A stretch of DNA of 64,000 nt from Helichrysum umbraculigerum (taxonomy: Eukaryota > Streptophyta > Magnoliopsida > Asterales > Asteraceae): positions 132,672,277 to 132,736,276 of the forward strand of contig CATIUR010000005.1 of the NCBI GenBank assembly GCA_949592205.1. The letters are read 5' to 3'. The notes below the pieces were generated by a model that ran no database searches, was not told the origin of the DNA, and was given only the letters and a program-made list of their open reading frames with translations. Positions 45,374 to 58,930 of the stretch are shown here, piece after piece; the stretch's first letter is position 1; each line of letters starts with the position of its first letter. The position numbers and the translations under genes were made by a program.

Positions 45374-46413
45374 GAGGAAAGTTCAAAAAATAATGGTAAA
45401 AAAATGGAGAATGGAGGAACCAATAGGATTGCTCCATTTCAAAAACCCATTTTCACCTTCTTTTTTTCAAAGTTAAATATCTCACAAACCGTATGTCTAA
45501 AAATTTTAAAATTACATATTCGGAATCAGCGTCTTTTTCTCTCCGATTCTAGATCCAACAAGATATACTTTCGACAAAGTTTTTTTTTTTTCATTTTTAT
45601 TGGGTTTTAAAAATTTGTAATGTGAAATCACATGTGATTTAACACTAAAAAATAATCACACCCGCTTATATCTCCGATTAAACTTTAAATTCAAATCATT
45701 GATGATTTAAAGCGATTAAAACATGAAAAACGAAGTTGTAATCACATGCGATTGAACATCATAGTATCAATCACATGTGATTAAAGAGTAATAAAATACG
45801 GATTTTCAAATCATTGACTATAATTATATACTACGTAATTAAGTAAAAATCAAGTTGAAATTATACATGAATTATCATATATCAGTAAATTTCTCATCAA
45901 ATATCAAATTTTAGATGAAAATCATATGTGATTATATAAAAAATCATATGTGACTATATAACAAATTACTTGTGATTAAATGTACAAATAACAATCACAT
46001 GTGATTTTTGATGAAAACTAATGCAATTTTTAATTTTTTATTTTTTATTTATAACTATTAATGTGGATGAATATTAAGTTGTAATCACGTGTTAAATAAC
46101 ATATACCATGAATAAATAATCATGAATAAATTTTAATTTTTTTTTTATCATAAATCACATGTGATTATATTGTAGAATTCGGTAAAATAACGAAGAAAAA
46201 ATTTTTGTCGAAAGTATAGCTTATGACATCTCTACTCGAAGAGAAAAAGACATTGGTTCTGAATATGTAATTTTTATAATTTTTGGACTTACGGTTTGTG
46301 AGATAATTAACCATGAGGGTAAAAATATAATTGGGTTTTGTAGAGAAATTGAGCAATACTATTGGTTCTCCCATTCTCTACTTTTTTTTTGCATTCTTAT
46401 AAGAACCAACCCC
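45374..46413. mobile_element. Long-TIR element (Mutator-like) with palindromic target duplication
   Basis: Inverted repeats of about 200 bp, sharing CTCACAAACCGTA and the CTATACTTTCGACAAA region, are bounded by TTTGATCAAA at 45364-45373 and 46414-46423. The duplication is 9 or 10 bp and is itself a palindrome. No coding region. Confidence 0.7.
45625..46165. repeat. Dispersed AATCACATGTGATT palindromes
   Basis: Roughly nine copies or close variants of the 14-bp palindrome in 540 bp, between the arms of the long-TIR element, irregularly spaced. Confidence 0.85.
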
Positions 46414-46959
46414 TTTGATCAAAATAATTAACATTTCAATTAATTCTATGTTATAGAAAAACAATGATTGCCAAGTTTATAAAGATTTGTATTTTGGATC
46501 TAAGTTTAACGCCTATATAGTTATAGTAACAAATTTGATATTTTGAATATTGTTTTTGATTATTGCCTACTTGCTTGATAAAATTAAAAGTTTTGATTTC
46601 ACTAATGTTAACAAAAATATGACCATGTGCTCTCAAGTTTATAAAATTTATTTCAGACTTTTATAGCTTTGAAAACTATTTTTTTAAACTACTAGATTAA
46701 GACCCGCGAGATTCGCGGATTTTAACAGTAAATTTAACTGCAATTGCATTTTAAGTTAACGCATATAAAATATAAAATTTGGTGGATGTCTGCTACAAAA
46801 TTATATATCAAACTTAAAAAGTCCTATTCATTCAGAGTTTAGTAGGTACTATAATATATATTTTCTAGAGTATCCATCTAATATTTTGAAGAATTAATCT
46901 TGGTGGAGAGCAACCTAGAGTGCGCTAAGAGCACGTAGCTGGGAGATATCTCACATGTA

Positions 46960-47886
46960 GACACGACCCGCGGGATAAAAACAGCGGGACCGCGGAAAAA
47001 GATAGCCAATAAAATAACACCAAAATTACACCACGTGTACTCGAAATCCTGCGGTCAACACAATATCCACGGGTCAACCAAAAATCCCACAGTCTTCTTA
47101 AAAACCAAATACACGTCGTATTTATAAAGATCCCGTGGTTTTCTTAAAATTTCCGCGGGAATTTCAAGTTTTCGAGTTAAAGTGTTTTGTTTTCAATTTC
47201 AAGCGGGAAAAAGTTGTTTCGTCTTCTTTGTCTGAATTCTGACATGTATGTGCGATATGATTCCGGCGACTTGATCTTTCATAAATATGGCAAGAAGCTG
47301 GCAACTCAGTTTGTTGTCGTTTGAAATTTTCTCAAAATCTTCGTCAGACATGTGAAACTCCGCTCAGGTGTTGAAGCTCATGTGATTTTCTGCTACTCGT
47401 TGATATTTTATTTGTATGCCGGAAACTAATTATTTCTAAATTTTTTCACTTCCTTATGTAAGCATATTGAATGAGCCCCTATAATGAGCAATAAAACGTT
47501 CTTGGTTTCATTCTACGTGTAATGTGTTATACAATGCACTGGATACTTTGTTCGATTTTAGCTCATCAAATCATTGAACTATTTTCCTATTAGTGTGACA
47601 GAGTGATCCTATTCATATTTATGCACATGTTATGAAAATGTAATGAAATTATATAAATTTTCTTCGTATGCAATTGTTTTAAATTTACCTGTTGATGCAA
47701 CAAAATTTCAAGTATCCAGCGGGATTTTCTAAAATACAGCGGGTATTTTATTTTTAAAATGACTACCGGATTGTTGGTTGACCTTCGGATATTATGTTGA
47801 CCGCGGGATTTTTGGTACACGTGGTGTAATCGTATTGGCTGTCTAGCTCTGCGGTCCCGCTATTTTTATCCAGTGGGTTAGTGTCC
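46960..47886. mobile_element. Inverted-repeat element with CCGCGG-rich ends
   Basis: 46960-47110 and 47727-47886 are inverted copies sharing GGATAAAAA, AGCGGGACCGC, TACACCACGTGTAC and GCGGTCAACA. No clear target duplication, no coding region. Confidence 0.6.
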
Positions 47887-49879
47887 ACTGTCAAGGAAAA
47901 AAACTCCAACACGGACCATGGAGGGTAAACATATGCATTGACTGACCACTACAAAAAAATTTCTCATAATTGAATATCCATTAACATCGTGTTCGAATGG
48001 GGCAACCTTACGAACTTTTGTGGCCTTATAAAAGTTTACTTTGAAATACGTTTTTTTAATGTGATTATGTCTCAATACATTTTCTTAATAGTGATATTAA
48101 CTGGCATTTATGGTGAAAAATCAATGTAAATTACATTGTGAATACGTCTCATCGTTTAGTTTTAGTGGAATTTTAATTATATTCTCATTAAATAAAAAAA
48201 TAATCATGAATGTCAGAAGAGAAAGTAGTATGTGTTCCTACTATTTATGGATAGCATATCTATCATATGTAAATAGATGGCATGAAACGATACACAATAT
48301 TATCTTATTTTATTTATTTTATTAGATAATAGATAGAAGATTACTTAAAATATATGAAATCGTTTTGTAAATAAGTTTGAAATTTTCGGATTTGTGGTGG
48401 AATAATAGTGATAAAAATTAGTTACATAATGTGAAACTTAGTGTTTGACTAATAATGTTTACTCCTCATAATTTTTAATTCATATCCTGGCATAAATTTC
48501 GACATCAGTTTAGCATAGAAGTGACCTAATAACTTTTATGAATGATGCAAATGGTGTCTTTTAGATATTCTATTATTAGTATGGTCAATTTTAATATGTT
48601 ATGGATTCTAATTCATATGCATAAATGTTCTATACGTGATTTTTTAAGATAGATATACGTATATTCTACCTTACGATGTTTGAGTATTTTAGTATATGTA
48701 AAATGATAATGATAATAATAATAAACAAAAAGTCTATGCCAATGAACAAATAAAATGGTTGTTGTGATTGAGTTTAATAAAGCCGTTTTATATTTGTGAT
48801 ATGACTTTAGCTATAAATAACAAACGTAATATGTAATTAGCTATATAATATAAAGGGTTAATGTGATAGAATTAGGAATGATAAAGGACTTAAAAGAAAC
48901 ATTTCATTAAGGGTAATTAAGTCTTTCCATATAAGGGGTTAGAGACATATGATGTCATTAAAGAGATTAAGGGTGAGATTAATTAAGTTGCTATCCTATC
49001 TAATGGTCATCTTTGATTCAAGGTTTTTCTTTTAAATAATAATATAGATAATTAATTGGAAATATGTTAAAGTCGGTTGTTTTAAGTTATTATGTTGTTA
49101 TTGATGTATGTTGACAACTTTACTTACGTATTGACGATGATTTATGTCACTTTCCTAATCCAAACTTTTTTAGCAAAATTATTTTGCCCCCGTAAAGAGA
49201 AATTCCTGGATCCGCCACTGCTCAAATGCCACCAACGCCAACAACATTTGTATGAAGCCATTGTACCAGAATATTAGTCACTGGTGACACCTATAGATTC
49301 GCCGTTAACCTTTCGCCAACAATGTTTTCTGGGTATCGAAACGGATGTGCGTTTATGTGCGTTGATCGATGTTGAAGGAATTGCAGGTTATCACAGGAAA
49401 AATGGATACAAATTGTTTGATCATGTGTTTTTACAGTTTGCTTGATGGCCATGATGGCCTTATATTTGGTTTCTCATTATTGTATGTTGATCTTATTTAA
49501 ATTAGCTAGAGAGCCATATCTGTTCAGATTAAAAAGATTAACTAATGAAATCGAGAAAATTTTGGATACAATTTTTATGGATGTTAGTTTCGATTTAATA
49601 TTTGGTTATATTATAATGGTGGATCGTGGAAAAGAAAGAAGAAAGTGTGAGGTGGAAGGGTTTTGTGGAAGAATGGGATAAAAAGACTATATTATCCTCA
49701 TGTGAGTGGCACATGATCTAAATTAACTATTATTATTAACAATTATTTGTCCCAAGGACTATGGGTGTTCATAGTCATAAAGTATAAGGATGATCGGTGT
49801 AGTTTTTAAAGTATGAGGATAATCAGTGTTATTTATTGTAAACTACAAGGATGATCGGTGTAATTTACTCTTTGTTAAA

Positions 49880-50857
49880 ACTTAATTGACATGTTTTTTT
49901 TTTTTGTTTTTTTTTATTTTTGTAATTTTTCTAATTCAAGGATTTAATTGGTAACTCCATTCTTCTCGAATTACTATTTATATTCTTCTATATAACATTT
50001 AGCAAGGCTAAATTACTGTTCTTTCAATAGTTATGAATAATAATCTTTAAAGATAAATAAACAATGAATGTTTTAAAATGCTTTTCCTATCTACATATAT
50101 ATAGTTATATAGTTATTGTTTTGTGTTTGTTTAACTTTTAACCTATCTATGCATCTGTCGGGACATCGAAACGGCACGTTTTTCAAGAGCAGAGACCGTC
50201 GTTAGTTATCTCCGACTTGCAGTTCGAGTGGGCGTCAGGGGTTTTAAATTTATATTTTGCAGGGCTTAAATTATACGTACTACCTACTTTGGTTAGTAAG
50301 TGGTAAGTATGACCTAAGATAGTTCTAAAGATCGCAACGTGGTATGGATTAAAGCTGGTGCTTTCGGTAAGGAAGTATTTAGGATGGAACAAAGTAGGTA
50401 GGTTTGGGGGTTTTAAAGATAATTAAAATACAGAAAATTAAAATGCAGGAAAAACAGATAAAGATAAATATGCGATTGCTGAGATTTCAATAATTAATAT
50501 TTCGGGATGACAGGATAAATGAGGACATCACTAAGTTGAATAGATGAATTATTAGGTGTAAACACTAGAACCCTACCAATTAATTTTCCCATTGGCGTGT
50601 CACTTAGAACTAGGTTATCGTGATTCTGATCGGAGCAATACGCAAAACTTCCAATACTTACCTTGTTGAAAGGCAAGCAACCTATTTTGGTGAAATGCCG
50701 AGGTGCATGAATCAGTAGCGTATCGACTCATAGGTCCGACCGTTCTTAACCCCTATAATAGTTTACCTATTAATTAGTTATGCAATTGATTAGCAACATT
50801 GTGTATTTAGACCGCCGATTATGCTAGACCTAGGGGTTTAAGTATCCTAAGTCACCT
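49880..50857. other. Unresolved stretch between transposons
   Basis: AT-rich and then moderately unique sequence. No gene, RNA or element end recognised. Confidence 0.5.
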
Positions 50858-51119
50858 TGTAAAACACCTCATATTTCAGAACCATTTTTTTTTTTTACAT
50901 ATAATACTTCGGAAGCGTAGGTCAACATACATTAATAATTTACACTAGACATTATACATAAAATTTAAACTATTTCAAATCCCAACAAATCAAATCGGGT
51001 GTTATATAATTCAAAACACAACTTGGACTCATTTACAAAACGAATATCAGAGTAACCGCTTGGTCAAACATTCCATCCCAAGCAAGCCTCTTGCCCAGCC
51101 CGTTATATCAAATCATAAC

Positions 51120-51741
51120 CTGCAAGAAGTAGGGTGGTGGGATTAGCATAAAGCTAAGTGTGTGAATAAATAACCAACAGCCCAACTTAGCATAACAAAT
51201 CTGTTTACTGCAAAGCATCATAAACAATGAATAACCCTGTTTACAGCATAAAGCATCGTAAACACATAGCAGCCCTGTTTACAGCATAAAGCATCGCAAA
51301 CACATAGCAACCCTATTTACAGCATAAAGCATCGTAAACAGTCAACTTCAAAGAGGATCGGTGGTCCTTAAAGTACCCTCATGCCGCGGTGGCCCCCAAG
51401 CAACGCTTATCAATCATCTGTATTGGCCTATACAGAGATACCGATAGCTTAATGCTATTCCCATACAACTAAGGTTCCAATTAACGATATATACAAGGAA
51501 CCTTCCATCGGCCAACAATAGCACTAAGCCCAGCCCCATGCTGACCTCAATACCACATAATGCCCAATGGCTATATATCAGATAATCACATAATCAATGA
51601 TCAATTTATCAGACTAAACAGTCTATCAACAGTTTTAATATCATGGCAGACTAAACAGTCTATAAACAGTAAAACTATGTTTACTCATTGTAACCAAACC
51701 TGTTACAACTAAATCACACTGAGGATTACAGATCCACTCAC
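51120..51741 (-). other. Predicted LTR intron (element D)
   Basis: Minus strand: donor ACG|GTGAGTGG starts at 51741; acceptor CTACTTCTTGCAG|GTTA ends at 51120, with GCTAATC as a possible branch site. 622 bp, containing repeated TGTTTACAGCATAAAGCATC units and AGACTAAACAGTCT hairpins. Prediction only. Confidence 0.4.
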
Positions 51742-52319
51742 CGTTACCTCAGCCGCTAGCTCAGAAGTCTAATATTACTGAGCCTTCTCCCGTATCTGAG
51801 AATACAATTAAATAATGAGTTAGTGACTCGTTACATAAATTGTATACTTAATTCAAGTATGTAACATCAAATTACAATAATCACCAAGTTATAATATCAA
51901 TTATAACTACTTAATCAAATTATATCTTAATACATAGTATCGAGCTAATAACCACTATAAGGTTAAATTATATTGCCCGATGTACTTTAGTTAAGTCTTT
52001 AGTTAATCAACATAACCAGTACTAACCAAAGTTATAGGTATCGTTCATACTAGGTTACCTTTAACCAAGTAATCAATAACTCCATTTCATAAGTATTCAA
52101 CTTATTACAAACATATAACATCACTAACAACAATAACTAACTTGTAATTATTAACCATACTAGTTCACAAGTAACTATTTTCATAAAACCAAGTTATATA
52201 AACAATGTCCCATAACTTAGTTCCGAGTTAATATCTTAACATATTTTAAACTCATACCAACTCGTACATCACAACTATTTAGGCTAAAACAAAAGCCAAT
52301 GCAAAAAAAAAAACACAAG

Positions 52320-52520
52320 TTACCCGCCGACGACCACTGGTACCCGCCGGCTAACCTTAGTACCCGCCGGGTACTAAGTGTACACACCGGGTATTTGTTT
52401 AAAGATCACTTTCTGTCCCAATTTACACAATAGTACCCGCCGGCTAGGGTTTTACCCGCCGGGTACTAATCCAAATGGATTTACCCGCCGGGTAAGGGTT
52501 GTACCCGCCGGGTACACCCT
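52320..52520. repeat. TACCCGCCGGGTA palindrome cluster
   Basis: About nine full or half copies of TACCCGCCGGGTA in 200 bp within the element D LTR. Confidence 0.9.
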
Positions 52521-53124
52521 TCGTCCCAGCGACCTGCAGGTTCTGTATGACTCAGAATCCGAACTTAAAATCCCTAAACTCAATTTCTGTCCCCTTTTAA
52601 CACAGTAAACTACAATCATATACATCATATATTATCAAGTAACAATCTTTCCATTCCAATTTCATAATCAATCACTAACCCATCTAAATATCAATCAAAT
52701 CAAAGTTTATAGATTGATATGAACATGAAGAACACTTACCAATTAGGAAGGAAGAAGGAGTTTATGATGATGATGTTAATTCTCTGAGATGAAATCAAAT
52801 CACAAAACCACAACTTTCTTTCTTGTTTTCTTTGTTACTGTGGTTTTATTTGATACACATGAGTAATATGCATAATTTGGGAAAGTGAGGAAATAAAAGT
52901 CGGCTCCTCTAAACCGACTCAATATACTCAGTGTAATTTAATTCCCCTTTTAACTCTATTGTCTGGAACCCAAAAACCATTTACGATTCCAACTATTTTA
53001 TTTTACCCTCAACTGTATAAAGTTAAAACAAATAATAATTTACTAGTCACAATAAGTCATTTGACTTTTTGACTAATCATTCACAATAAACTTAATAAAA
53101 TAAACAAATAAATTTCTTAACACA

Positions 53125-55968
53125 TGTAACACCCCAAATTTCAGGAAATTAATATCGTACGCGGATATATTTTTATTACGAAATATTATTATGTAGATAA
53201 CGAGATATAGTGAAAAACGTAAACGGTTTTACCAGTTCCAGACTGTAAGAAATAAAGGGAATAAATTAATTAAACCGACTTGGATATATATGTACGTATG
53301 AATGAGTTTATCTCATTCATGTTCCAGAGACAAAGTAAGAAAACACAGGGACGATTCATATATCAATTCCAAGGTTTCAATCATCAAATTTAATCTTCAA
53401 TTCAAGGTTTCTAAGGTTTAATTCATCTCTTCTAATCATCAAGAACATCAAGTAAGTTGAATTCTTCATGGTTTTAACCTAGGGTTTTAAGCTTTCATGG
53501 GGTTTTGATGGGTTTTGTAAAAGTGAGGGTTTTAATCCAAAATTTAAGCTAGAAATTGATTGAATTGTTGTTTATTAGTGTTATTAAGCTTGTAGGTAAT
53601 TATATAACATGTTGAAAGTGATGAAATCATGATTTAGTGTTTATGAGAAATTCTAGGGTTTATGCTAAATTGTATGGAATGATGAAATAAGTTTAAATTC
53701 ATGATTAGTAATGCTAATAGAGTATAATTATGAAGATAGAACATGAATTCAAAGTAGTAAAGTTGATAAGTGATGAATTATTAAAAGAGTGTTCATGGTG
53801 ATTCATGTGTATTATGTTAAGATTATGTTAACGAGTTTAATTATGAAATTAGTGATACTTATAGAGTATGATTATGATGATGAATATTATGTGGTAAGAG
53901 TTTGATTAGTGAAAGCTTATAAGTGATCATATGATGAAGCCTAGTGTAGTTAATTAGAGAATCAAAGTAAGTGTAATCAAAGTGGGGGAGGGATTGAATA
54001 TGATTGAAGTCGATAATTATTAGTGTCTAAAAGTGTCATTATGATTATGTGTTTATGCAATAGGTGACTAGAGACATGGAGGCATATGATGATCAAGATG
54101 GAGAAATTGTCATCTAAGAGATTGTGGTGAGTGATACGGGGGTTAAACAGGTGATGTGATTGTGTCGAACCGAATAGCTTGCGGGCTAGAGGTTTACACA
54201 ATCAAAGAAATAGTTATTTGTTTATGTTTGTTTAATTATGATTATTGCTTAAATTAGTTATTGTGTTAGATTACTTGTTATTCTTAATTGTTATGTGATT
54301 AAATGTTACTTGGTAAGAAAAGTAGTGATTTCCTCATTAGCTTGATGTTAGCCAAGTAATGAGTAAGTCACTAGCTTAAAGGTAAAGGAAAAGAATTCGT
54401 GAAGAATAGTGTATGATTCGATTGTGTTGGATCCGGATTGCTGTTGAGTAAGAGGCTACACAATCGGGTGGAAGATATATTGTTTACATATGTGGATTAA
54501 ATAGTGATGATATAGTGAACATTGTATGAATTGGTTGTATGTGTTTCCGGATAGCTTCCGAGCTAGAGGATCATACAATCACGTGAAGGTTGTTTGTTAT
54601 ATGTTTTGTTTCTTATGTGCGTTTTAGATTATGTTAAAGGATGTGTTGATTAGTGTTTTGATTGTTGTTAGTTAGATCATGTGGTATGATTATGTGTAAT
54701 GATTCAGTGGTGATCAGAGAGTTAACTGCGGTTAACACAGTGTTCAGTGTTCAGTGTTTAGTGTTTAGTGTTCAGAGCCCAGTGAAATTGTGCTTATGTA
54801 TTGTGTTGATAGGTGCTAAGTGTTATGTGTATTGCTTGTTTGATTGCATGTGTACTCACTAAGCAGTTGTGCTTACCCGTTTCAGTGTTTATGTTGTAGG
54901 TTGATGTTACGCTAGCGACATGTGGATAGAAGGGTTATGAGAAGCTAGTGACATGGATATGGAGCATGCTTATGGTTAGAATATGCTTCTTTCTTTTGAA
55001 TTGTTGTTTTGATGCTCAATTGTGTAAATCGCCCAAACAATGAGTTTTCGAATTAAAAATGTTGGTCAATGTATAGTAGTTGACTTTGAAAGTCAAACAG
55101 AGTTATGGTGTCTAGTGTATGTGGTTGTCAAGTGTATGAAGTCATATGATTGGTTTGGTTTGGGTCGAAGTGGTGAAAAGTGATTAATTGTCGAATGTGA
55201 ATTGGTTGGCCAAAGATGAAGTTGACAAATAGTCAACAATGTTGTAAGAGTCAAACATGTGTGGTATTGGGTAATGTGGTGGTGTTATGTAGTAGATTTG
55301 GTGAAAGTGTCCAAATGGACACCAAAACGGGTCAAAAGGGTTAAATCGGGTTAGAATGTACTTATGTGGGTTTGGTCAATGGTGTTAGACTTGTTTGGTA
55401 TGTTGATCGTGTGTGCAAAAAGTTAGAGTTCAAGTGTTCATGGTTTGTGATTTGAGTTGTAGTCAAAAAGTGGTTAAAATGGTCGAAAAATGGTTATATG
55501 TCCGTTTTCTCGTAAAACGTGAATTTTGGAAAAGTGCAAAAATAGAAAGTTTCATTGTGGCATTATGGAGGTGCCTGCAAAATTTCAGAGTCTAAGTGTT
55601 TACGAGTAAAAAGATATGCGCATCGGAAATTTGTATTTTGGTATTAGTTTGTGCAGCCCTGATTCCTGGGGAATCGGAGTCATTCCTGAGGAATCTGAAA
55701 TTTAGTTCTAACAGCAACCCTGATTCCTGGGGAATGAGAGTCATTCCTGGGGAATCCGAATCCAAGTGTTAACAACATGCCTGATTCCTGAGGAATGAGA
55801 GTCATTCCTGGGGAATCTCTTGTAAATTCAACATTTTGTTATTTGAGTCATTATTTGATTAAGGGAACGATATAACGAGTCTATAATGTCACATTTTAGA
55901 TGTGGGACCTAATAGAGTGTGTTTTCAGTGTTAGGTAAAAAAAATGGTTCTGTTTTCGGGGCGTTTCA
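53125..55968 (+). mobile_element. Solo LTR nested in the element D LTR
   Basis: 2844 bp, TGTAACACCCC to GGGGCGTTTCA, flanked by ACACA at 53120-53124 and 55969-55973. No internal region. Possible donor GTG|GTGAGTGA at 54127 and acceptor TGTTGTAG|GTTG ending at 54899, weaker than in the other families. Orientation is inferred from a TATATATA near 53285. Confidence 0.85.
55650..55830. repeat. GATTCCTGGGGAATC near-palindrome cluster
   Basis: Six copies of ATTCCTGGGGAAT or ATTCCTGAGGAAT in paired arrangement, each pair separated by about 40-45 bp, in the solo LTR. Confidence 0.9.
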
Positions 55969-56039
55969 ACACATTAAACAATTAATTTAAAGTCAGAAAA
56001 TTACCCAATTACCACTAGGCTCTTAAAGTGAGTGTTACA

Positions 56040-57033
56040 AATCTCTCCCCCTTAAAGAGATTTCGTCCTCGAAATCTAATCACGTTCAATTAATCTAGTA
56101 TTACGTAATTACATAATAATCTCCCGTCTCTCATATGAGATTCATGTCCATATTATATTCTCATTTCGCTAATATCATAAAATCTGCTTATTGCGAAACT
56201 TAGTCACCTTTTAATCTAATAGATTTACATACATTGCTCCCCTTGAGCAACTTATAACACTAATTACATGGTTTCAATTCTTTCCACATTCACATATCCA
56301 AATATAAATGCTTATGTCTTTACCCACGCACATATACTGTGTATAAACCCTATCTTTATACATAAAATGACCATTTATATTAATCGTCTATAATTAACCA
56401 CATAACCACTTTAGAATAGATAATCACTTAAAACAAGTGAAATACAGAACCACTTATAATCAAAAACTAGCGACACGATAGAATCTTTAAATTTATAACT
56501 ACTTTATATCTTTTCAACAACAATAACAGTGGTTGTAAAACCACAATACCTATATCAATACTGAAATTCAAATTCAGATTATAACTAGCAACCAAGCTAG
56601 TATCCACATATCAGTTTAACTGATGAAATATTAGTAATCTTTACTTTTGCAACCAGTTATCACTAAATCAAATTCACAATTTCAAACACCCATTGATCAT
56701 ATGAAACCTCTTACTCAAAAGTAATCCAGGATTATACAATCTTAAACACATATTAATAAGCAAGGTAGAGGTCAAACTTTGTAATTGAAACCATAGTCAT
56801 CCCTCACTTAGCATCATATTCCATTAAATAGAGCTAAGCCAACATCAATCAGTACTTTGCTAAATCAGCACAAGAACTCAACCCCACGATGTGCTATTCA
56901 AGCACATATTCAACAGTATCAATATCATATCGACCACATTTAATTGACCTCTACATTAGCTTATTCCACAATTTAACTCCTTTCGAGTTACAATTTATCA
57001 TTTCATTATATCATCAAGTATATAACAATATAC
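56040..57033 (-). other. Internal remnant of element D with polypurine tract
   Basis: PPT-type tract at 56040-56053 (minus strand). The rest is AT-rich non-coding text without gag or pol. It is cut at 57034 by the next element. Confidence 0.6.
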
Positions 57034-58629
57034 TGTGACACCCGACAAATTAGGGCTAGTAATTAGGTCCTAATCACCATGTTAATACGTGTAATTAGTT
57101 ATGTTTAGAGCTAATTATGTGTATCATTATGTATATTGGAATATATACACCCGTACACGATTTATTTAAATCGTGCATTATTACATCGGATGAAATCCGA
57201 CAAAATACGGACGTTGGTAAAACTTTTTAATAAATAACATAAATCTATTTGATACTTAAATAGTAGTTATTTACATCATATTATTATTAATCAATAATAT
57301 ACGAAACAATGTACGTTCTGTTTAAAACGTAACTGATACGAATTATACGCGTGAAACGCGTCCGACAAACGAAATAACCTCAAGTTATATTTTTATAACT
57401 CAATATTAAGTATTTTGATAAAATACTTCAAGTAAAAATATTGCGATTACATGCATACAAATAAAACGTTTATAAACATTACACGGTTTAAATAAACGTA
57501 CAATTCGCAACCAACACCGAACGAAAACCGAAAAATATTTTAATGACTTAGAATATATTAATTTGAGTAACACTTTTATTAAAAATATCGTGTTTTTAAA
57601 TCGATAACCAAACGTATTAAAATAAACGTTTAACGTTTAAACGAACGGGTAAACAAACACCGCACGTAACGCAACTTTGAGGAAATAATTTAAGCACCCA
57701 CATGGGGTGGGACCCACTGAAAATCTGCAGCAAATCCCCACCCCCATGCCCTTACACCTTCACCCATTTTCTTTCTTCACCATACCACACTCTCCATCAT
57801 TCAATCCAATCTATCTCTCTCTAAAACCCTCTCCACTTCTCTCTAAAAACTGATAGAACATCACCACCACAGCCACCATCGGCCACCACCATCACCTCCC
57901 TCATCCGCCACCTTTTTGAAGAAAGAAAAGCAAGGAAACGATCCCACACGTGTGTACATCAACCTTGCCATCTCCGTTTCTTCATACACTTGTAAGAACT
58001 TCATTTCTCTTCTAAAATACTTGTAACAACTTTATTTGCATGTTAGTATATTCATATAACTAGAGAATGTCCAAAATATAAGTCGAATCGCATTTTAAAA
58101 CTTGAAATCTTGAGTTTTGTTTTCTGTCCAGATTTCTGTTTTCACTTCAACAAATTATATAAAAATCATTACAACATGAAATTAAACGTTTCTTAAGCCT
58201 AAAATGAAGTACAGGAAGTTATCTTTCTAACAAAATTAGTCTCGTGACTTTTTGACTCCGTTTACTACTCGAAAACATTTTTCTCCGGTGACATAGGTTT
58301 ATTGTTCCGGCGGACAGGAATTTTCAGTAACTTCTCGGGACTATATCTCGAGTTCTAGACCTCAAAAACGTGTGAGACCACTTGGAAAATCTTGGTAATT
58401 TTGTTATCTACAAAAAGTTCCGCTTTGGCTCATTCCAGAAATACACCCATTTTTCCAGAAAATTATATTTGTGAGAAGTAGTCCAAATTCGGACTAAACT
58501 GCACCCAGATACTTTATTAATTTTAAAAAAAAATCAAACAACCTCCAAAACTCATGAAAAAAATACAGAAAGCTGTGTAAATATTTCGGAACGATTCGAT
58601 AAAGTTTGCTATTTTAAATAAAAATCACA

Positions 58630-58930
58630 AATTCAGATGAATAGTGACTCCGAACTTTGACTTTCGGATGAATAGTGACTCCGAACTTTGACTTTCTGAT
58701 GAACAGTAACTTTGACCCCTTGACTTTCGGATGAACAGTAGTTTTGACTCCGAAAGTTAACTTTCGGAGTTGACTTTCGGACTTTTATGCAAAAATCGGA
58801 TTTTTGGAGTTTCGGATCAACACTTTCGGACTAAACCATACATTCGGACATACGTACATTCGGACCTTCACACTTTCGGATAAATAATCATACTTTCGGA
58901 TAATAAGCACATTCGGACACATACGTATAT
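58630..58930. repeat. ACTTTCGGA repeat and palindrome cluster
   Basis: About sixteen copies of TTTCGGA, TTCGGA or the complement TCCGAA, plus repeated TGAATAGTGACTCCGAACTT. At 58747-58770 there is a perfect 24-bp palindrome whose half is ACTCCGAAAGTT. Confidence 0.9.

Larger units (their letters stand above)
44919..49221. mobile_element. hAT element, 4.3 kb, no readable transposase
   Basis: Inverted ends CAGGGGCGGAGCCA and, reversed, CAGTGGCGGATCCA, are flanked by the perfect 8-bp duplication CTCAAATG (44911-44918 and 49222-49229), the hAT signature. The interior holds a further Mutator-like element (45374-46413) and an inverted repeat (46960-47886); the remainder, including 47887-49000, is AT-rich with no gene seen. 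Confidence 0.85.
41765..49870. mobile_element. 8.1 kb Mutator-like element with ~200-bp TIRs and nested DNA transposons
   Basis: Inverted ends GAGTAAATTACACCGATCAT at 41765 and the reverse at 49870, matching for about 200 bp, are flanked by the perfect 9-bp duplication TTTGTTAAA (41756-41764 and 49871-49879). No MURA-type transposase is readable. Much of the interior is later insertions (41974-42569, 42717-44690, 44919-49221). It sits directly upstream of the FLX-like gene. Confidence 0.88.
50858..56039 (-). repeat. 3' LTR of a minus-strand gypsy element (element D), split by a solo LTR
   Basis: Starts TGTAAAACACC at 50858 and ends AGTGTTACA at 56039. It is followed, reversed, by a PPT-type tract (AATCTCTCCCCCTT, 56040-56053) and the TCGTCCTCGAAATC text usual beside it. 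Without the solo LTR (53125-55968) and one 5-bp repeat it is about 2.33 kb. A CT/AG-rich leader near 52800 suggests the transcript start on the minus strand. Confidence 0.8.

Noticed and set aside
46690..49050. Helitron (TAGATTAAGACCCGCGAG...AATATAGAT)
   Set aside because: The text resembles Helitron edges, but I could not find a convincing 3' hairpin and CTRR end.
53977..54862. Short frames in the solo LTR
   Set aside because: Non-coding LTR sequence; no homology or consistent frame.
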